Below, in pieces: positions 1 through 7,402 of a stretch of DNA of 64,000 nt (the stretch's first letter is position 1; the number at the start of each line of letters is the position of its first letter). The stretch is from Streptomyces sp. A0642 (GTDB lineage: Bacteria; Actinomycetota; Actinomycetes; Streptomycetales; Streptomycetaceae), in contig NZ_SSBL01000003.1 of NCBI RefSeq assembly GCF_004795105.1, positions 124,001 through 188,000 on the forward strand, written 5' to 3'. A model generated the notes under the pieces. The model saw only the letters and a list, made by a program, of their open reading frames with translations, was not told the DNA's origin and ran no database searches. Both the position numbers and the translations under genes were made by a program.

Positions 1-175
1 CCGCCGTCAGCACGGGCTGGACGTAGACGAGGGCGAGCATCGCCCGCTGCCGACGGGCGAGGCCTGCGGCATACGCCGCGGCGCGCATGGAGGATTCGGA
101 GCCGTCGATGCCGGCGACGATCACTTTCGGGCCGTCTGTGCCACGTTCGAACTGGTGGGACTGCTGGTCTGTCAC
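1..175 (-). CDS. Universal stress protein (UspA family), N-terminal part
   Basis: Only the first 58 residues are in the window; the gene continues off the left edge. The visible part has the first strand and loop of the UspA fold (KVIVAGIDGSESSMRAA) followed by a helix and the second strand (LALVYVQPVL). The family binds ATP or AMP in the cytoplasm and is induced by starvation, hypoxia or oxidative stress; which applies here cannot be seen. The start is a GTG; a GGAGG lies about 19 nt upstream, farther than usual, so the start is provisional. It diverges from the deacetylase gene. A second, truncated member of the family lies at 35396. Confidence 0.8.
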   Translation of the reverse strand, partial: MTDQQSHQFERGTDGPKVIVAGIDGSESSMRAAAYAAGLARRQRAMLALVYVQPVLTA

Positions 176-339
176 GGCAGTGAGGTTATCGGTTCCTCCG
201 GCCGGCCCCCTTCCGGGCTCCCGAGTGCCCCGGTGCGCTGCTGCCGGATGCGCCGACGCGCTCCCTCCATCGGGTGCAAAACCCGCCCTGAACGGTGTCG
301 TGAGGAAGGGCGGCAGAGCGGACGTGCGAGCAGTGGGTC

Positions 340-1185
340 ATGAAGAACGATCAGATGCCGCCGACGCGCAGAACGCTGCTGAGGCTGGCCGCCGGGCTGG
401 GCGCCGCCACTGTCGTGCGCCTGGTCGCGGCGGACTCCGCCGGTGCCCCGTTCCGGCGTCCCGCTCAGCCGACGGCCGCCGCGGCCGGTCCGCAGGCGGC
501 CGCCCTGCGGACCCAGCCGCTCTCCTACCGGCTGCGGCCCATGACCGCGGGCAGCCCGCCCCGCTACCGTCCGGCGGCGCCACCGGTCCGCACCCGGCCC
601 ATCGAGGAACTGCCCGACATCGGCCGGGCCATGGTGCTGAGCTTCGACGACGGGCCCGATCCGCTGTACACCCCGCACATCCTGGACACGCTGCGCCGGC
701 ACGACGTACGGGCCATGTTCTTCCTCTGCGGGGAGATGGCCCACGACAACCAGGACCTGGTCCGCAGGATCGCCGACGAGGGGCACACGGTGGGCAACCA
801 CTCGTGGACCCACCCGCTGGTGACCAGGCTTTCCCGGGCCGGTGTCACCGATGAGCTGGGCCGTACCAGCGACGTGATCGAGAAGGTGACCGGCGCTCCG
901 CCGCTCTGGTACCGGGCGCCCTACGGGGCCTGGAACCGGAACTCGTTCGAGATCGGGGCCGCCCTGGGCATGGAGCCGATGGCCTGGTCGGTGGACACCC
1001 TGGACTGGACCGAGCCGGGCGCCGACACCATCGTCCGCCGGGTCGCGCAGGGCGCGGGACCGGGAGTCGTGGTGCTCTCGCACGACGCGGGCGGCGACCG
1101 CTCGCAGAGCGTGGCGGCGCTGCGCCGCTATCTGCCGGAGCTGCTCGACGAGGGGTACCGGATCACGGTGCCGCAGCGCCGCTGA
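340..1185 (+). CDS. Secreted polysaccharide deacetylase (NodB/CE4 family)
   Basis: 281 residues. A twin-arginine-like N-terminus (PTRRTLLRLAAGLGAA, residues 8-23) suggests Tat export. All five CE4 motifs are present: SFDDGPD (101-107, metal and catalytic Asp), NHSWTHP (153-159, metal His154 and His158), RAPYG (from Arg192), DTLDW (219-223) and LSHDAGG (His248). Such enzymes remove N-acetyl groups from peptidoglycan or chitin-like glycans by metal-assisted hydrolysis outside the membrane. The exact glycan is unknown; peptidoglycan GlcNAc or MurNAc is the most likely. No operon partner; the next gene (sortase) is convergent 87 bp away. The two genes probably both act on the envelope. Confidence 0.9.
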   Translation: MKNDQMPPTRRTLLRLAAGLGAATVVRLVAADSAGAPFRRPAQPTAAAAGPQAAALRTQPLSYRLRPMTAGSPPRYRPAAPPVRTRPIEELPDIGRAMVLSFDDGPDPLYTPHILDTLRRHDVRAMFFLCGEMAHDNQDLVRRIADEGHTVGNHSWTHPLVTRLSRAGVTDELGRTSDVIEKVTGAPPLWYRAPYGAWNRNSFEIGAALGMEPMAWSVDTLDWTEPGADTIVRRVAQGAGPGVVVLSHDAGGDRSQSVAALRRYLPELLDEGYRITVPQRR

Positions 1186-1271
1186 GGTGTGCGGCGGTCG
1201 CTGCCTGGGGCGGGCCGGGGGCCGGGAGGCGCGGGGCCCGGAGCGGGACCGCGGCTTCCCGGCAGCAGCCG

Positions 1272-1931
1272 TCAGCGCGTGTCGATCAAGCGGGCGAACG
1301 CCACCACGTTGCCGTCGTAGCCGTTGGCCTTCGTGTACCCGCCGCCGCAGGTGATGACCCGCAGTTCCGCCTGTCCCGTGTCGCCGTACACCCGGGCGCC
1401 GGGGAAGTCGTTCTTGGAGAACACCTCGACGCCGTAGACCTCGAACACCGCGACCCGGTCGTCGCTGCGAGTGACCTCGACGCGGTTGCCCTTCTTCAGG
1501 GAGCCCAGCCCGTAGAAGACGGCGGGCCCCGCCTGGTTGTCGACGTGGCCGACGATGACGGAGGTGCCGAGCTGGCCCGGGGCGATGCCGTTCTGGTACC
1601 AGCCGGCCAGGTTGGGGTCCTGCGGGGGCGGCGTCTCGATCCAGCCGTTCGCGTCGAGATTCACATCGATGACCGGTGCGTCGACCCCGATGGAGGGGAT
1701 GGACAGGCGTTCCACGGGCGCGTACGCCAGCGGCTTCACGGCCGGGCCGGCCACCGGGGCTCCGGGGGCGACCTTCTGGTGGCCCACCGAGGCGGCGGCC
1801 ACCGGCTGCGGCGGTCCGGGCGAGAGGTCCGCACCGTTCCGCATCATGGCGAGACCGGTGAGCATCGCCAGCGCGAGCGCGCCCCACGGCGAGTGTCTGA
1901 TCCGTTCGGGGCGCCAGTTGTCCCGGCCCAT
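1272..1931 (-). CDS. Class E/F-type sortase
   Basis: 219 residues with an N-terminal membrane anchor (about 15-31) and a Pro/Ala linker to about 70, then a sortase beta-barrel. Catalytic His129 (IVGHVDN), Cys195 (RVITCGG) and Arg214 (VVAFARL) are all in place, so it should be active. Sortases cut a sorting signal of a surface protein and join it to the wall or to another amine. The spacing and short length fit the actinobacterial class F group, whose substrates are poorly known. It diverges from the GN-repeat protein at 2245. Neither that protein nor the one at 3056 has an obvious LPXTG, so substrates are not assigned. The ribosome site AAGGGAG lies inside a perfect palindrome (see 1937-1958). 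Confidence 0.88.
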   Translation of the reverse strand: MGRDNWRPERIRHSPWGALALAMLTGLAMMRNGADLSPGPPQPVAAASVGHQKVAPGAPVAGPAVKPLAYAPVERLSIPSIGVDAPVIDVNLDANGWIETPPPQDPNLAGWYQNGIAPGQLGTSVIVGHVDNQAGPAVFYGLGSLKKGNRVEVTRSDDRVAVFEVYGVEVFSKNDFPGARVYGDTGQAELRVITCGGGYTKANGYDGNVVAFARLIDTR

Positions 1932-1936
1932 GGTTC

Positions 1937-1958
1937 TCCCTTCGTCGCGACGAAGGGA
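1937..1958. promoter_or_regulatory. Perfect 22-bp palindrome covering the sortase ribosome site
   Basis: The 22 bases read the same on both strands and begin 6 bp upstream of the sortase ATG (1931). In the sortase mRNA the 3' half contains AAGGGA, the likely Shine-Dalgarno. It may be an operator, or an RNA hairpin that hides the ribosome site. The remaining part of the 313-bp gap between sortase and the gene at 2245 holds an AT-rich patch near 2030-2060 but no promoter I can assign with confidence. Confidence 0.5.
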
Positions 1959-2244
1959 ACGCTAGGCCCGGGGCGGTCGCACGGCATTCACAGACGTGCG
2001 AACGGGTGGCGGCGATCCGACGGACTGCTCATCGGAGTAGTAACAGGACAAATATTCTGACGGCCGGTGACCTGCGAGTCCGTCAGGTGCGCGGCTGTCC
2101 GCGCGGCGTGTCGGATCACCGGGGTGGAGCAGTCCCGAAATGCGGCGGATCAAGGAACTGGTGATGGTTCGTCATGGGAGGCGTTCTCGTCGAACCATCC
2201 CGGTGCACAGAGCTCCGGGGCGCTTCCCGCTGGAGGTTCGAACG

Positions 2245-2961
2245 ATGCGTGCTACACGCGCTCTCGTTGTCGCCGCGACCGCCGTCGCCGCTCTCGGGCT
2301 CGGTGCTCCGATGGCGGCTGCCGGCGGAGACGTCGGGAACGGCCAGAACAACGGCAACAGCCAGAACGACTGGAACGACCCCGGCGACTGGGACAACGGA
2401 GGCGGCAACGGCAACGGCAACGGGAACGGCAACGGCAACGGGAACGGCAACGGCAACGGGAACGGCAACGGGAACGGCAACGGGAACGGGAACGGGAACG
2501 GGAACGGGAACGGCAACGGGAACGGCAACGGGAACGGGAACGGGAACGGCAACGGCCGCAACAACGGGCCGAACAACGTGACCGTCGACCCCGAGCGCGT
2601 GCACCAGGGCGCTGCCATGCAGGTCAGCGCCGAGGGCTGCGGGCGCGGTGGCAGTGTCTCGTCCAACGCGTTCCGGACCACGAGGCTCTCGGCCGGCCGG
2701 GTCGGCCACGCCAGGGTCCGGATCTTCAACGACGCGACGCCCGGCACCTACAACCTGACGGTGCGCTGCGACGGCACCGACCGGACGGCCGGCCACCGCT
2801 TCACCGTGCTCAACAGCCGTGGCGCGCAGGGCGGTTTCGGCGGTTCGATGGCCGCGAGCCCCACGGAGATGGGCGTCGGCGCCGGACTGGTCGCCTCGGC
2901 GGCCCTCGGCGGAGGCATGTACGTCGTGCGCCGCCGGAGGACCAGCAATGGGGCGGTCTGA
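2245..2961 (+). CDS. Secreted membrane-anchored protein with (Gly-Asn)n stalk
   Basis: 238 residues from the ATG at 2245, preceded by GGAGG with 8-nt spacing; an earlier in-frame ATG at 2140 lacks a good site. Order: signal peptide ([20 protein letters not shown], cleavage after about AAAG), short Asn/Asp/Gly segment, 25 uninterrupted Gly-Asn dipeptides, a beta-sandwich-like domain with two cysteines (EGCGRG and VRCDG, probably a disulfide), a GAQGGFGGS linker, one C-terminal membrane helix and a RRRR tail facing the cytoplasm. Function unknown. The last two-thirds matches the layout of the convergent protein at 3056-3610, suggesting paired surface proteins. The neighbouring sortase might handle them, but no LPXTG is visible. 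Confidence 0.8.
   Translation: MRATRALVVAATAVAALGLGAPMAAAGGDVGNGQNNGNSQNDWNDPGDWDNGGGNGNGNGNGNGNGNGNGNGNGNGNGNGNGNGNGNGNGNGNGNGNGNGNGNGRNNGPNNVTVDPERVHQGAAMQVSAEGCGRGGSVSSNAFRTTRLSAGRVGHARVRIFNDATPGTYNLTVRCDGTDRTAGHRFTVLNSRGAQGGFGGSMAASPTEMGVGAGLVASAALGGGMYVVRRRRTSNGAV
2404..2553 (+). repeat. Hexanucleotide tandem repeat, 25 units of GGNAAC
   Basis: 25 in-frame units of GGCAAC or GGGAAC code for 25 Gly-Asn pairs. The third base alternates C/G without a higher order. Such a tract is prone to slip by 6 bp, which would change stalk length without breaking the frame. Confidence 0.95.
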
Positions 2962-2982
2962 CGGTAGCGACGCACCCACCGG

Positions 2983-3043
2983 ACCGATAACCGAAGTCGC
3001 CCCGGGTCCTCCACGAGGACCCGGGGCGACTTCGGTTATCGGT
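2983..3043. terminator. Bidirectional terminator hairpin between convergent genes
   Basis: A perfect 29-bp inverted repeat with a 3-nt loop (CAC), placed between the 3' ends of the genes at 2245-2961 and 3056-3610. No T run, as is common for Streptomyces terminators. It serves both directions. Confidence 0.92.
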
Positions 3044-3055
3044 CTGCGGCGCCGG

Positions 3056-3610
3056 TCAGTGCGAGCGGCTCTCCTTGCGCCGCCGCACCACGAAGACGGT
3101 GCCGGCGGCGGCAGCCACGGCCAGCGCGGTGCCGGCCACGATCTCGCCGGAGTTCATGCTGTCGATGCTGCCGCCGAGACCACCCTGCACACCGGCCGGG
3201 GAGGCCGTGGACACCGCGGAGCTCGTCGAGCTGGTGGTGGGCGTGCTCGTGGCAGCGCTGATCGTGAGGTTCACGTGCGCCGTGGAGCTCGGCGACGTGT
3301 TGCAGGTGAACGTCACCTGATAGACGGCGCCCGGCTTGGCGTCCGAGTCGACCGTCGCCCTGCCCGTACCGCCCCGGGGGATGGTGACGGTGTCGAACAC
3401 CCCGGAGGTCGCCGTGGCCGTGGTGGAGCAGGCTCTGGCCGCCAGGGTGACCTGGCCGCCGGGCGCGACCACCGAAGGCGTGACGGTGTATCCGCTCCCG
3501 GGGTCGGACGGACCGCCCGCGATAGCGGCATGCGCGGTCACGGCCGGAGCGGTCAGGGCGAGTGCGGCGGCGCCGAGCAGAGCGACGGGGGTGACACGTA
3601 TTGCGCGCAT
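3056..3610 (-). CDS. Secreted membrane-anchored Ig-like protein, twin of 2245-2961
   Basis: 184 residues from ATG 3610, with GGAGG 7 nt upstream. Order: signal peptide (MRAIRVTPVALLGAAALALTAPAVTAHA), beta-sandwich domain with two cysteines (ARACSTT and FTCNTS), Ser/Thr-rich linker (TSTPTTSSTSSAVST), a VQGGLGGS motif, a C-terminal membrane helix and a RRRKE tail. The order signal peptide, Cys-paired domain, QGG(F/L)GGS, helix, arginines is the same as in the convergent gene, only the stalk differs (Ser/Thr instead of Gly-Asn). Function unknown; probably displayed on the outside of the membrane. It could be a sortase-handled or simply membrane-tethered surface protein. Confidence 0.8.
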   Translation of the reverse strand: MRAIRVTPVALLGAAALALTAPAVTAHAAIAGGPSDPGSGYTVTPSVVAPGGQVTLAARACSTTATATSGVFDTVTIPRGGTGRATVDSDAKPGAVYQVTFTCNTSPSSTAHVNLTISAATSTPTTSSTSSAVSTASPAGVQGGLGGSIDSMNSGEIVAGTALAVAAAAGTVFVVRRRKESRSH

Positions 3611-3783
3611 GGTGAATCCTCCGGGTCCCCGAGGAGCAGCTGCGGAACGGATTTCCACAAAGCGTCAGAAATGCACCTCGATGGGCGCAACGCTAGAAGT
3701 GGTGTATTACGCCCGCGATCGGGGTCCGGCGAATGGGGCACCGGTGTCCCCCGGGCGGCGCACCTCCGGGGGACCGGGTGCTC

Positions 3784-4551
3784 CTATTTCCCCGCCGCGC
3801 CGGGGAACAGATCGAGGAACGGTGCGGCGGTGGCGGAGATGCCTCGCCCGAAGGGCGCGTCGAAGTCCCAGATCAGGAAGAGGAGGAAGGCGATCAGCAC
3901 ACTGAAGAGACCGGCCAGCAGGAGTTCCCGGAACGTGCGGCGAATCTGCAGGGTGAAGATCAGCCCCACCGTCACCAGCGCTCCCGTGATCAGCCCGAAC
4001 CAGACGACGCCCGGCATCGTGGCGCCGGCGCTCTGCCCCCTGGCGTGGCGGGCGTCGTCGGCCGCGGCGACCTGGTCGACGAGCGGCTGGTAGGCCTGCC
4101 CCTCGTGGTCCGTCTTCGGCCGGTAGTCCGTGACGTCGGCGCGCACTCGGCCGAGGAGCTCTGCGCCCCGGTCGCCGAGCGTCCCGTGCTCGCTCATGGT
4201 CCGCCACTCGTCGTGCACCACATAGCTGACATAGGCGTCGACATCCGCGCGGATCCGGGTGCGGACCTCGGCCGGGTAGACGGAGGAGCGCGCGCTGACC
4301 TCGTGCAGCGCCTGCGCCTCCTGGCGTACGTACTCCTGGGCGGCGCCGCGTCCCTCCCAGACGCCCGCGATGGCGAGGCCCAGCACGATCGCGTACACCA
4401 CTCCGATCATCATCGTCATGTACTCGATGACGTCAGGTGTCTCGGACGGGTCGTCGTCCTCGGGCAGCCGGCGGTTGTTGAGTACGGCGATGGTCAGCAC
4501 GACGGTGCTGGCCGCGGCCATGGCGAGGGTGAGAACCAGCCATTCCGACAT
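3784..4551 (-). CDS. DUF4239 (bestrophin-like) membrane protein
   Basis: 255 residues. Two N-terminal membrane helices (about 4-22 and 45-66), a long soluble middle rich in charged helices (about 70-180), then two further helices (about 184-203 and 212-232). This layout matches the bacterial DUF4239 family, distantly related to bestrophin channels; no biochemical role is established. It follows the poly-proline gene by 15 bp on the same strand, so the two are probably one transcript. The 173-bp gap to the twin surface-protein gene at 3610 shows nothing I can name. Confidence 0.75.
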   Translation of the reverse strand: MSEWLVLTLAMAAASTVVLTIAVLNNRRLPEDDDPSETPDVIEYMTMMIGVVYAIVLGLAIAGVWEGRGAAQEYVRQEAQALHEVSARSSVYPAEVRTRIRADVDAYVSYVVHDEWRTMSEHGTLGDRGAELLGRVRADVTDYRPKTDHEGQAYQPLVDQVAAADDARHARGQSAGATMPGVVWFGLITGALVTVGLIFTLQIRRTFRELLLAGLFSVLIAFLLFLIWDFDAPFGRGISATAAPFLDLFPGAAGK

Positions 4552-4566
4552 GGGTGCCTCCGGAGG

Positions 4567-5145
4567 TCATCGGGAAGAACGGGGCCGCAGTACGGCGACG
4601 GCGAACACTGCGGGGGCGGTGATCATCAAAGTGAGCGTGACCAGGGAGGTGTGGCGTTCCGGTTCCTTCCTCACGGGTCTGCGGTACGAGGGAAGCGCCA
4701 CGGGGGCGAGGGGTGACGGGCGTGCTGAGGGCGTGGGCGACGGGGTCGGAGCAGGCGGAGACGGACGGGGAGGCGGTGGCGGTGCGGGCGCCGGCTCCAC
4801 GGGCGCGGCAGGGGGCGGTGGGGGCGGTGGGGGCGTCGGGGGCGGAGGAGGTGGTGGAGGTGGCGGAGGTGGCGGAGGTGGCGGAGGTGGCGGAGGTGGC
4901 GGAGGTGGCGGAGGTGGCGGGGGTGGCGGTGGCGGGGGTTTCGGCTTCGGGGTGGGCGGGGGAGCGGGCTCCGGTGCCGGCCCGGCCCGGCAGTCGCCGT
5001 CGCCGCTGACGGCCACCGCCACCCCGCCCTCGTCGTCACCGATCGAGGCGTACGAGCAGTTGTCCGCCAGCGCGGGCGTCGGGGCGGTCAGCAGCCAGGT
5101 GAGTGCGACGGCCGCGGTGAGCCGGCCGATGAGTGATCCGTACAC
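4567..5145 (-). CDS. Secreted poly-proline protein with C-terminal membrane helix
   Basis: 192 residues if the GTG at 5145 is used; the frame stays open to 5322 and an ATG at 5223 is possible, but only the GTG gives a normal signal peptide (LIGRLTAAVALTWLLTAPTPALA). After cleavage comes a short segment with two Cys (DNCSYASIGDD, GDGDCRAG), a tract of about 40 consecutive prolines, a Pro/Ser/Ala region, and a terminal membrane helix (TLMITAPAVFAVAVL) with Arg tail. The rigid polyproline II rod could span the cell wall. Function unknown. Probably co-transcribed with the DUF4239 gene. Confidence 0.65.
   Translation of the reverse strand: MYGSLIGRLTAAVALTWLLTAPTPALADNCSYASIGDDEGGVAVAVSGDGDCRAGPAPEPAPPPTPKPKPPPPPPPPPPPPPPPPPPPPPPPPPPPPPPPPPPTPPPPPPPPAAPVEPAPAPPPPPRPSPPAPTPSPTPSARPSPLAPVALPSYRRPVRKEPERHTSLVTLTLMITAPAVFAVAVLRPRSSR
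4850..4937 (-). repeat. Poly-proline tandem repeat (9-bp units)
   Basis: On the + strand the unit TGGCGGAGG is repeated six times without change (4861-4914), with imperfect copies on both sides. It codes for an unbroken proline run in the minus-strand gene. Another slippage-prone tract in this surface block. Confidence 0.85.
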
Positions 5146-5261
5146 GACGGGAGCATGTTCCGGGCCGCGGCCGGACACGCCCGGAACGCCGCGGATTCGC
5201 CTGATGGGGCGGATCTTGGGCATCGGGTGTTTGCGGCTCCGGAAGAATCTGAGTACGCATT

Positions 5262-5289
5262 GAACAAAGAGTGGCCCGGCGCCCGTATC
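5262..5289 (+). promoter_or_regulatory. Possible ECF-type promoter for the lipoprotein gene
   Basis: GAAC (5262-5265) and CGTATC (5284-5289) are separated by 18 bp, which resembles extracytoplasmic-function sigma promoters (GGAAC and CGT elements). It would start transcription about 50 bp before the ATG at 5349. Only a motif match. Confidence 0.3.
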
Positions 5290-5348
5290 TAGGGCCATGA
5301 ACGGCGCGAACCCGCGTCGCAACTGGCAGAAGTACTACGGGAGTTGAC

Positions 5349-6305
5349 ATGAACACCTGGCGGAACGCCTCGCTCGCGGTGACTGCGGTGACCCTGTTGG
5401 CGCTGACGACGGCGTGCGGTCAGGACAAGGCCACGGAGTCCCCCGGCCAGAATGTGGGCAACGCGAGCCCGGCCGGGCAGGCCGCGGACAGCTACGGGGC
5501 GGACAGCGGATACGGCTCCGGCACGACGACGGAGACCGGCTCGGCGAAGCAGGCCGGTCAGCTCGCGGTGTGGGACAGCAAGAAGCTCGGCAAAGTGCTG
5601 ACGGACAGCGAGGGATTCACGCTCTACCGCTTCGACAAGGACACCGCGAGCCCGCCCCGGTCGAATTGCGAAGGCGACTGCGCGAAAGCCTGGCCGCCGG
5701 TGCCGGCGGGCAATGTCACGGCCGCGGCCGGGACCGATGGGTCACTCGTCGGCAAGGTCACGCGGGCCGACGGCAGTCAGCAACTCACCCTGGCGGGCTG
5801 GCCGATGTACCGGTTCGCCAAGGACGCCGCGCCGGGTGACGCCCTGGGGCAGGGGGTGGGCGGCACCTGGTTCGCCTCGGCGCCCGACGGCAAGAAGGCG
5901 GCGCTGAACGCAGACGGCCCTTCCGGCGCCGAGCCGGCGGACCTCGCGGGACTCTCGGTGCGCAAGGATCCGAAACTCGGCGATATCGTCGTGGACAAGC
6001 GCGGCATGACGGTCTACCGCTTCAAGAAGGACGTGGCGTGGCCGATGAAGTCGGCCTGCACGGGGGCGTGTCTTTCGAAGTGGCCGGTTGTCGCCCCGGG
6101 CGAGAAGAATGACGTGAAGGGTGTCACCACGAAGGGATTCGTCACCTTCGACCGGCCGGACGGACTCAAGCAGCAGGCCATCGACTGCTGGCCCATCTAT
6201 ACCTTCTCCGGGGACGTGAAACCCGGTGACACCAAGGGGCAGGGCGTCGGCGGAACCTGGTACGCGGTGTCCCCCCAGGCGAAGTTGGTCGGCGCGTCGA
6301 AGTAG
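5349..6305 (+). CDS. SCO0930-family repeat lipoprotein
   Basis: 318 residues. Lipoprotein signal with lipobox LTTAC (lipidated Cys at residue 24). After a Gly/Ser-rich linker it carries tandem repeats of the secreted lipoprotein-repeat type: each has a (F/M)T(L/V)YRFxKD core followed by a C-x3-C pair and a KxWP motif (NCEGDCAKAWP, ACTGACLSKWP), and then a W-(P)-(M/I)Y-x-F half. The repeats are found in many actinobacterial envelope lipoproteins; a redox or metal role is suspected because of the paired cysteines but not proven. The start has GGGAG 6 nt upstream. A strong hairpin directly follows the stop, so it is monocistronic. Confidence 0.82.
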   Translation: MNTWRNASLAVTAVTLLALTTACGQDKATESPGQNVGNASPAGQAADSYGADSGYGSGTTTETGSAKQAGQLAVWDSKKLGKVLTDSEGFTLYRFDKDTASPPRSNCEGDCAKAWPPVPAGNVTAAAGTDGSLVGKVTRADGSQQLTLAGWPMYRFAKDAAPGDALGQGVGGTWFASAPDGKKAALNADGPSGAEPADLAGLSVRKDPKLGDIVVDKRGMTVYRFKKDVAWPMKSACTGACLSKWPVVAPGEKNDVKGVTTKGFVTFDRPDGLKQQAIDCWPIYTFSGDVKPGDTKGQGVGGTWYAVSPQAKLVGASK

Positions 6306-6378
6306 GAACGGCCGACGCGGGGCGGGCGGCTTCGCGGGACCGGCGACGCGAAGCCGCCCGCCCCGCGCCGGCCGTTCC
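6305..6378. terminator. Long hairpin terminator after the lipoprotein gene
   Basis: 32-bp arms with a single mismatch around a 10-nt loop (6337-6346). The stem starts at the last base of the stop codon. Strong rho-independent style hairpin without T run. Confidence 0.88.
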
Positions 6379-6583
6379 GAGTTCCACGTGGATCCCTCCA
6401 CGCCCTTCCGCCGCCGAATGTCACCCGCAGCGACGGGACGGTTGCACATGCCACTGGTGTGTGACCAATAACGGACCGCTAATTTCCGTTTCCTCTCGCC
6501 CTCCTGGTGGTGGGTCAGTAGCCTCTGGTCAATACTGACCATGAACATGGCCGGATCACCGAGGCGACTTGTTGGAGACATCG

Positions 6584-7402
6584 ATGGAGCGTCCCGCCTG
6601 GGCACCGCACGGCATTGACATTTCTGTGCCGAGCGTGTCCCGAATGTACGACTTCTATCTGGGCGGCTCGCACAATTTCGAGGTGGACCGGGAAGCGGCC
6701 CGCAAGGCCATGGAGTTCATGCCGGGACTTCCCAAGATCATGCAGGCGAACCGGGCCTTTATGCGCCGCGCCGTGCGCTTCGCGCTGGATGAGGGCGTCA
6801 CGCAGTTCCTGGACATCGGCTCCGGGATACCGACCTTCGGGAACGTGCACGAGGTCGCGCAGGCGATCGACCCCCGGGCCAAGGTCGCCTACGTCGACCA
6901 CGACCCGGTCGCGGTCGCCCACAGCCAGGCTGTGCTCGAAGGCAACGACCGTGCGGTGATCGCCGCCGCCGACCTGCGGCGGCCCGACGAGATCCGCGAC
7001 AATCCCGACGTCTCCAAGCTCCTCGACTTCGACCGTCCGGTGGCGCTGCTGCTCGTAGCCGTACTCCACTTCATCGAGGACGCCGACGAGCCGCACGCGG
7101 CCGTCGCCGCCCTCCGCGACATCCTGGCCCCCGGAAGCCTCCTCATCGTCACCCACGCCTCGTACGAGGGGATCCCGCTGACGAGGGAAGAGGCCGGCGG
7201 CGCGGTGGGGGTGTACAAGGACATCCGCAACCCGCTGGTCATGCGCTCCCGCGACGAGGTCGGCCGGTTCTTCGACGGCTACGAGATGGTCGAGCCCGGA
7301 CTCGTGGCGATGCCGGACTGGCGTCCCGAGACGCCCGTCGTGCAGGAGAACGAGGACCCGTACGCCTTCTCGGGCTTCGCTGGAGTGGGACGCAAGGCGT
7401 GA
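6584..7402 (+). CDS. SAM-dependent methyltransferase, DUF574 type
   Basis: 272 residues from ATG 6584 (GGAGA 6 nt upstream); a TTG at 6569 is an alternative. The N-terminal signature SVSRMYDFYLGGSHNFEVD and the SAM loop FLDIGSGIPTFGNVHE define the large Streptomyces methyltransferase group called DUF574 (Pfam methyltransferase 19). Streptomyces genomes hold many of these, often beside regulators; substrates are mostly unknown. Its stop overlaps the GTG of the c-di-GMP gene (GTGA), so the two proteins are translationally coupled and may work together. Cytoplasmic. Confidence 0.85.
   Translation: MERPAWAPHGIDISVPSVSRMYDFYLGGSHNFEVDREAARKAMEFMPGLPKIMQANRAFMRRAVRFALDEGVTQFLDIGSGIPTFGNVHEVAQAIDPRAKVAYVDHDPVAVAHSQAVLEGNDRAVIAAADLRRPDEIRDNPDVSKLLDFDRPVALLLVAVLHFIEDADEPHAAVAALRDILAPGSLLIVTHASYEGIPLTREEAGGAVGVYKDIRNPLVMRSRDEVGRFFDGYEMVEPGLVAMPDWRPETPVVQENEDPYAFSGFAGVGRKA

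Noticed and set aside
172..1887. A 571-codon leftward open frame across deacetylase and sortase
   Set aside because: Arg/Gly/Pro-rich shadow in another frame; both real genes have catalytic motifs.
2404..2553. CRISPR-like array
   Set aside because: Units are only 6 bp without spacers and are in frame in a secreted protein.
4850..4937. Poly-G/poly-P tract as an assembly error
   Set aside because: Units vary in third bases, keep frame, and lie between a signal peptide and a membrane helix, as in a real gene. Exact copy number could still be off.
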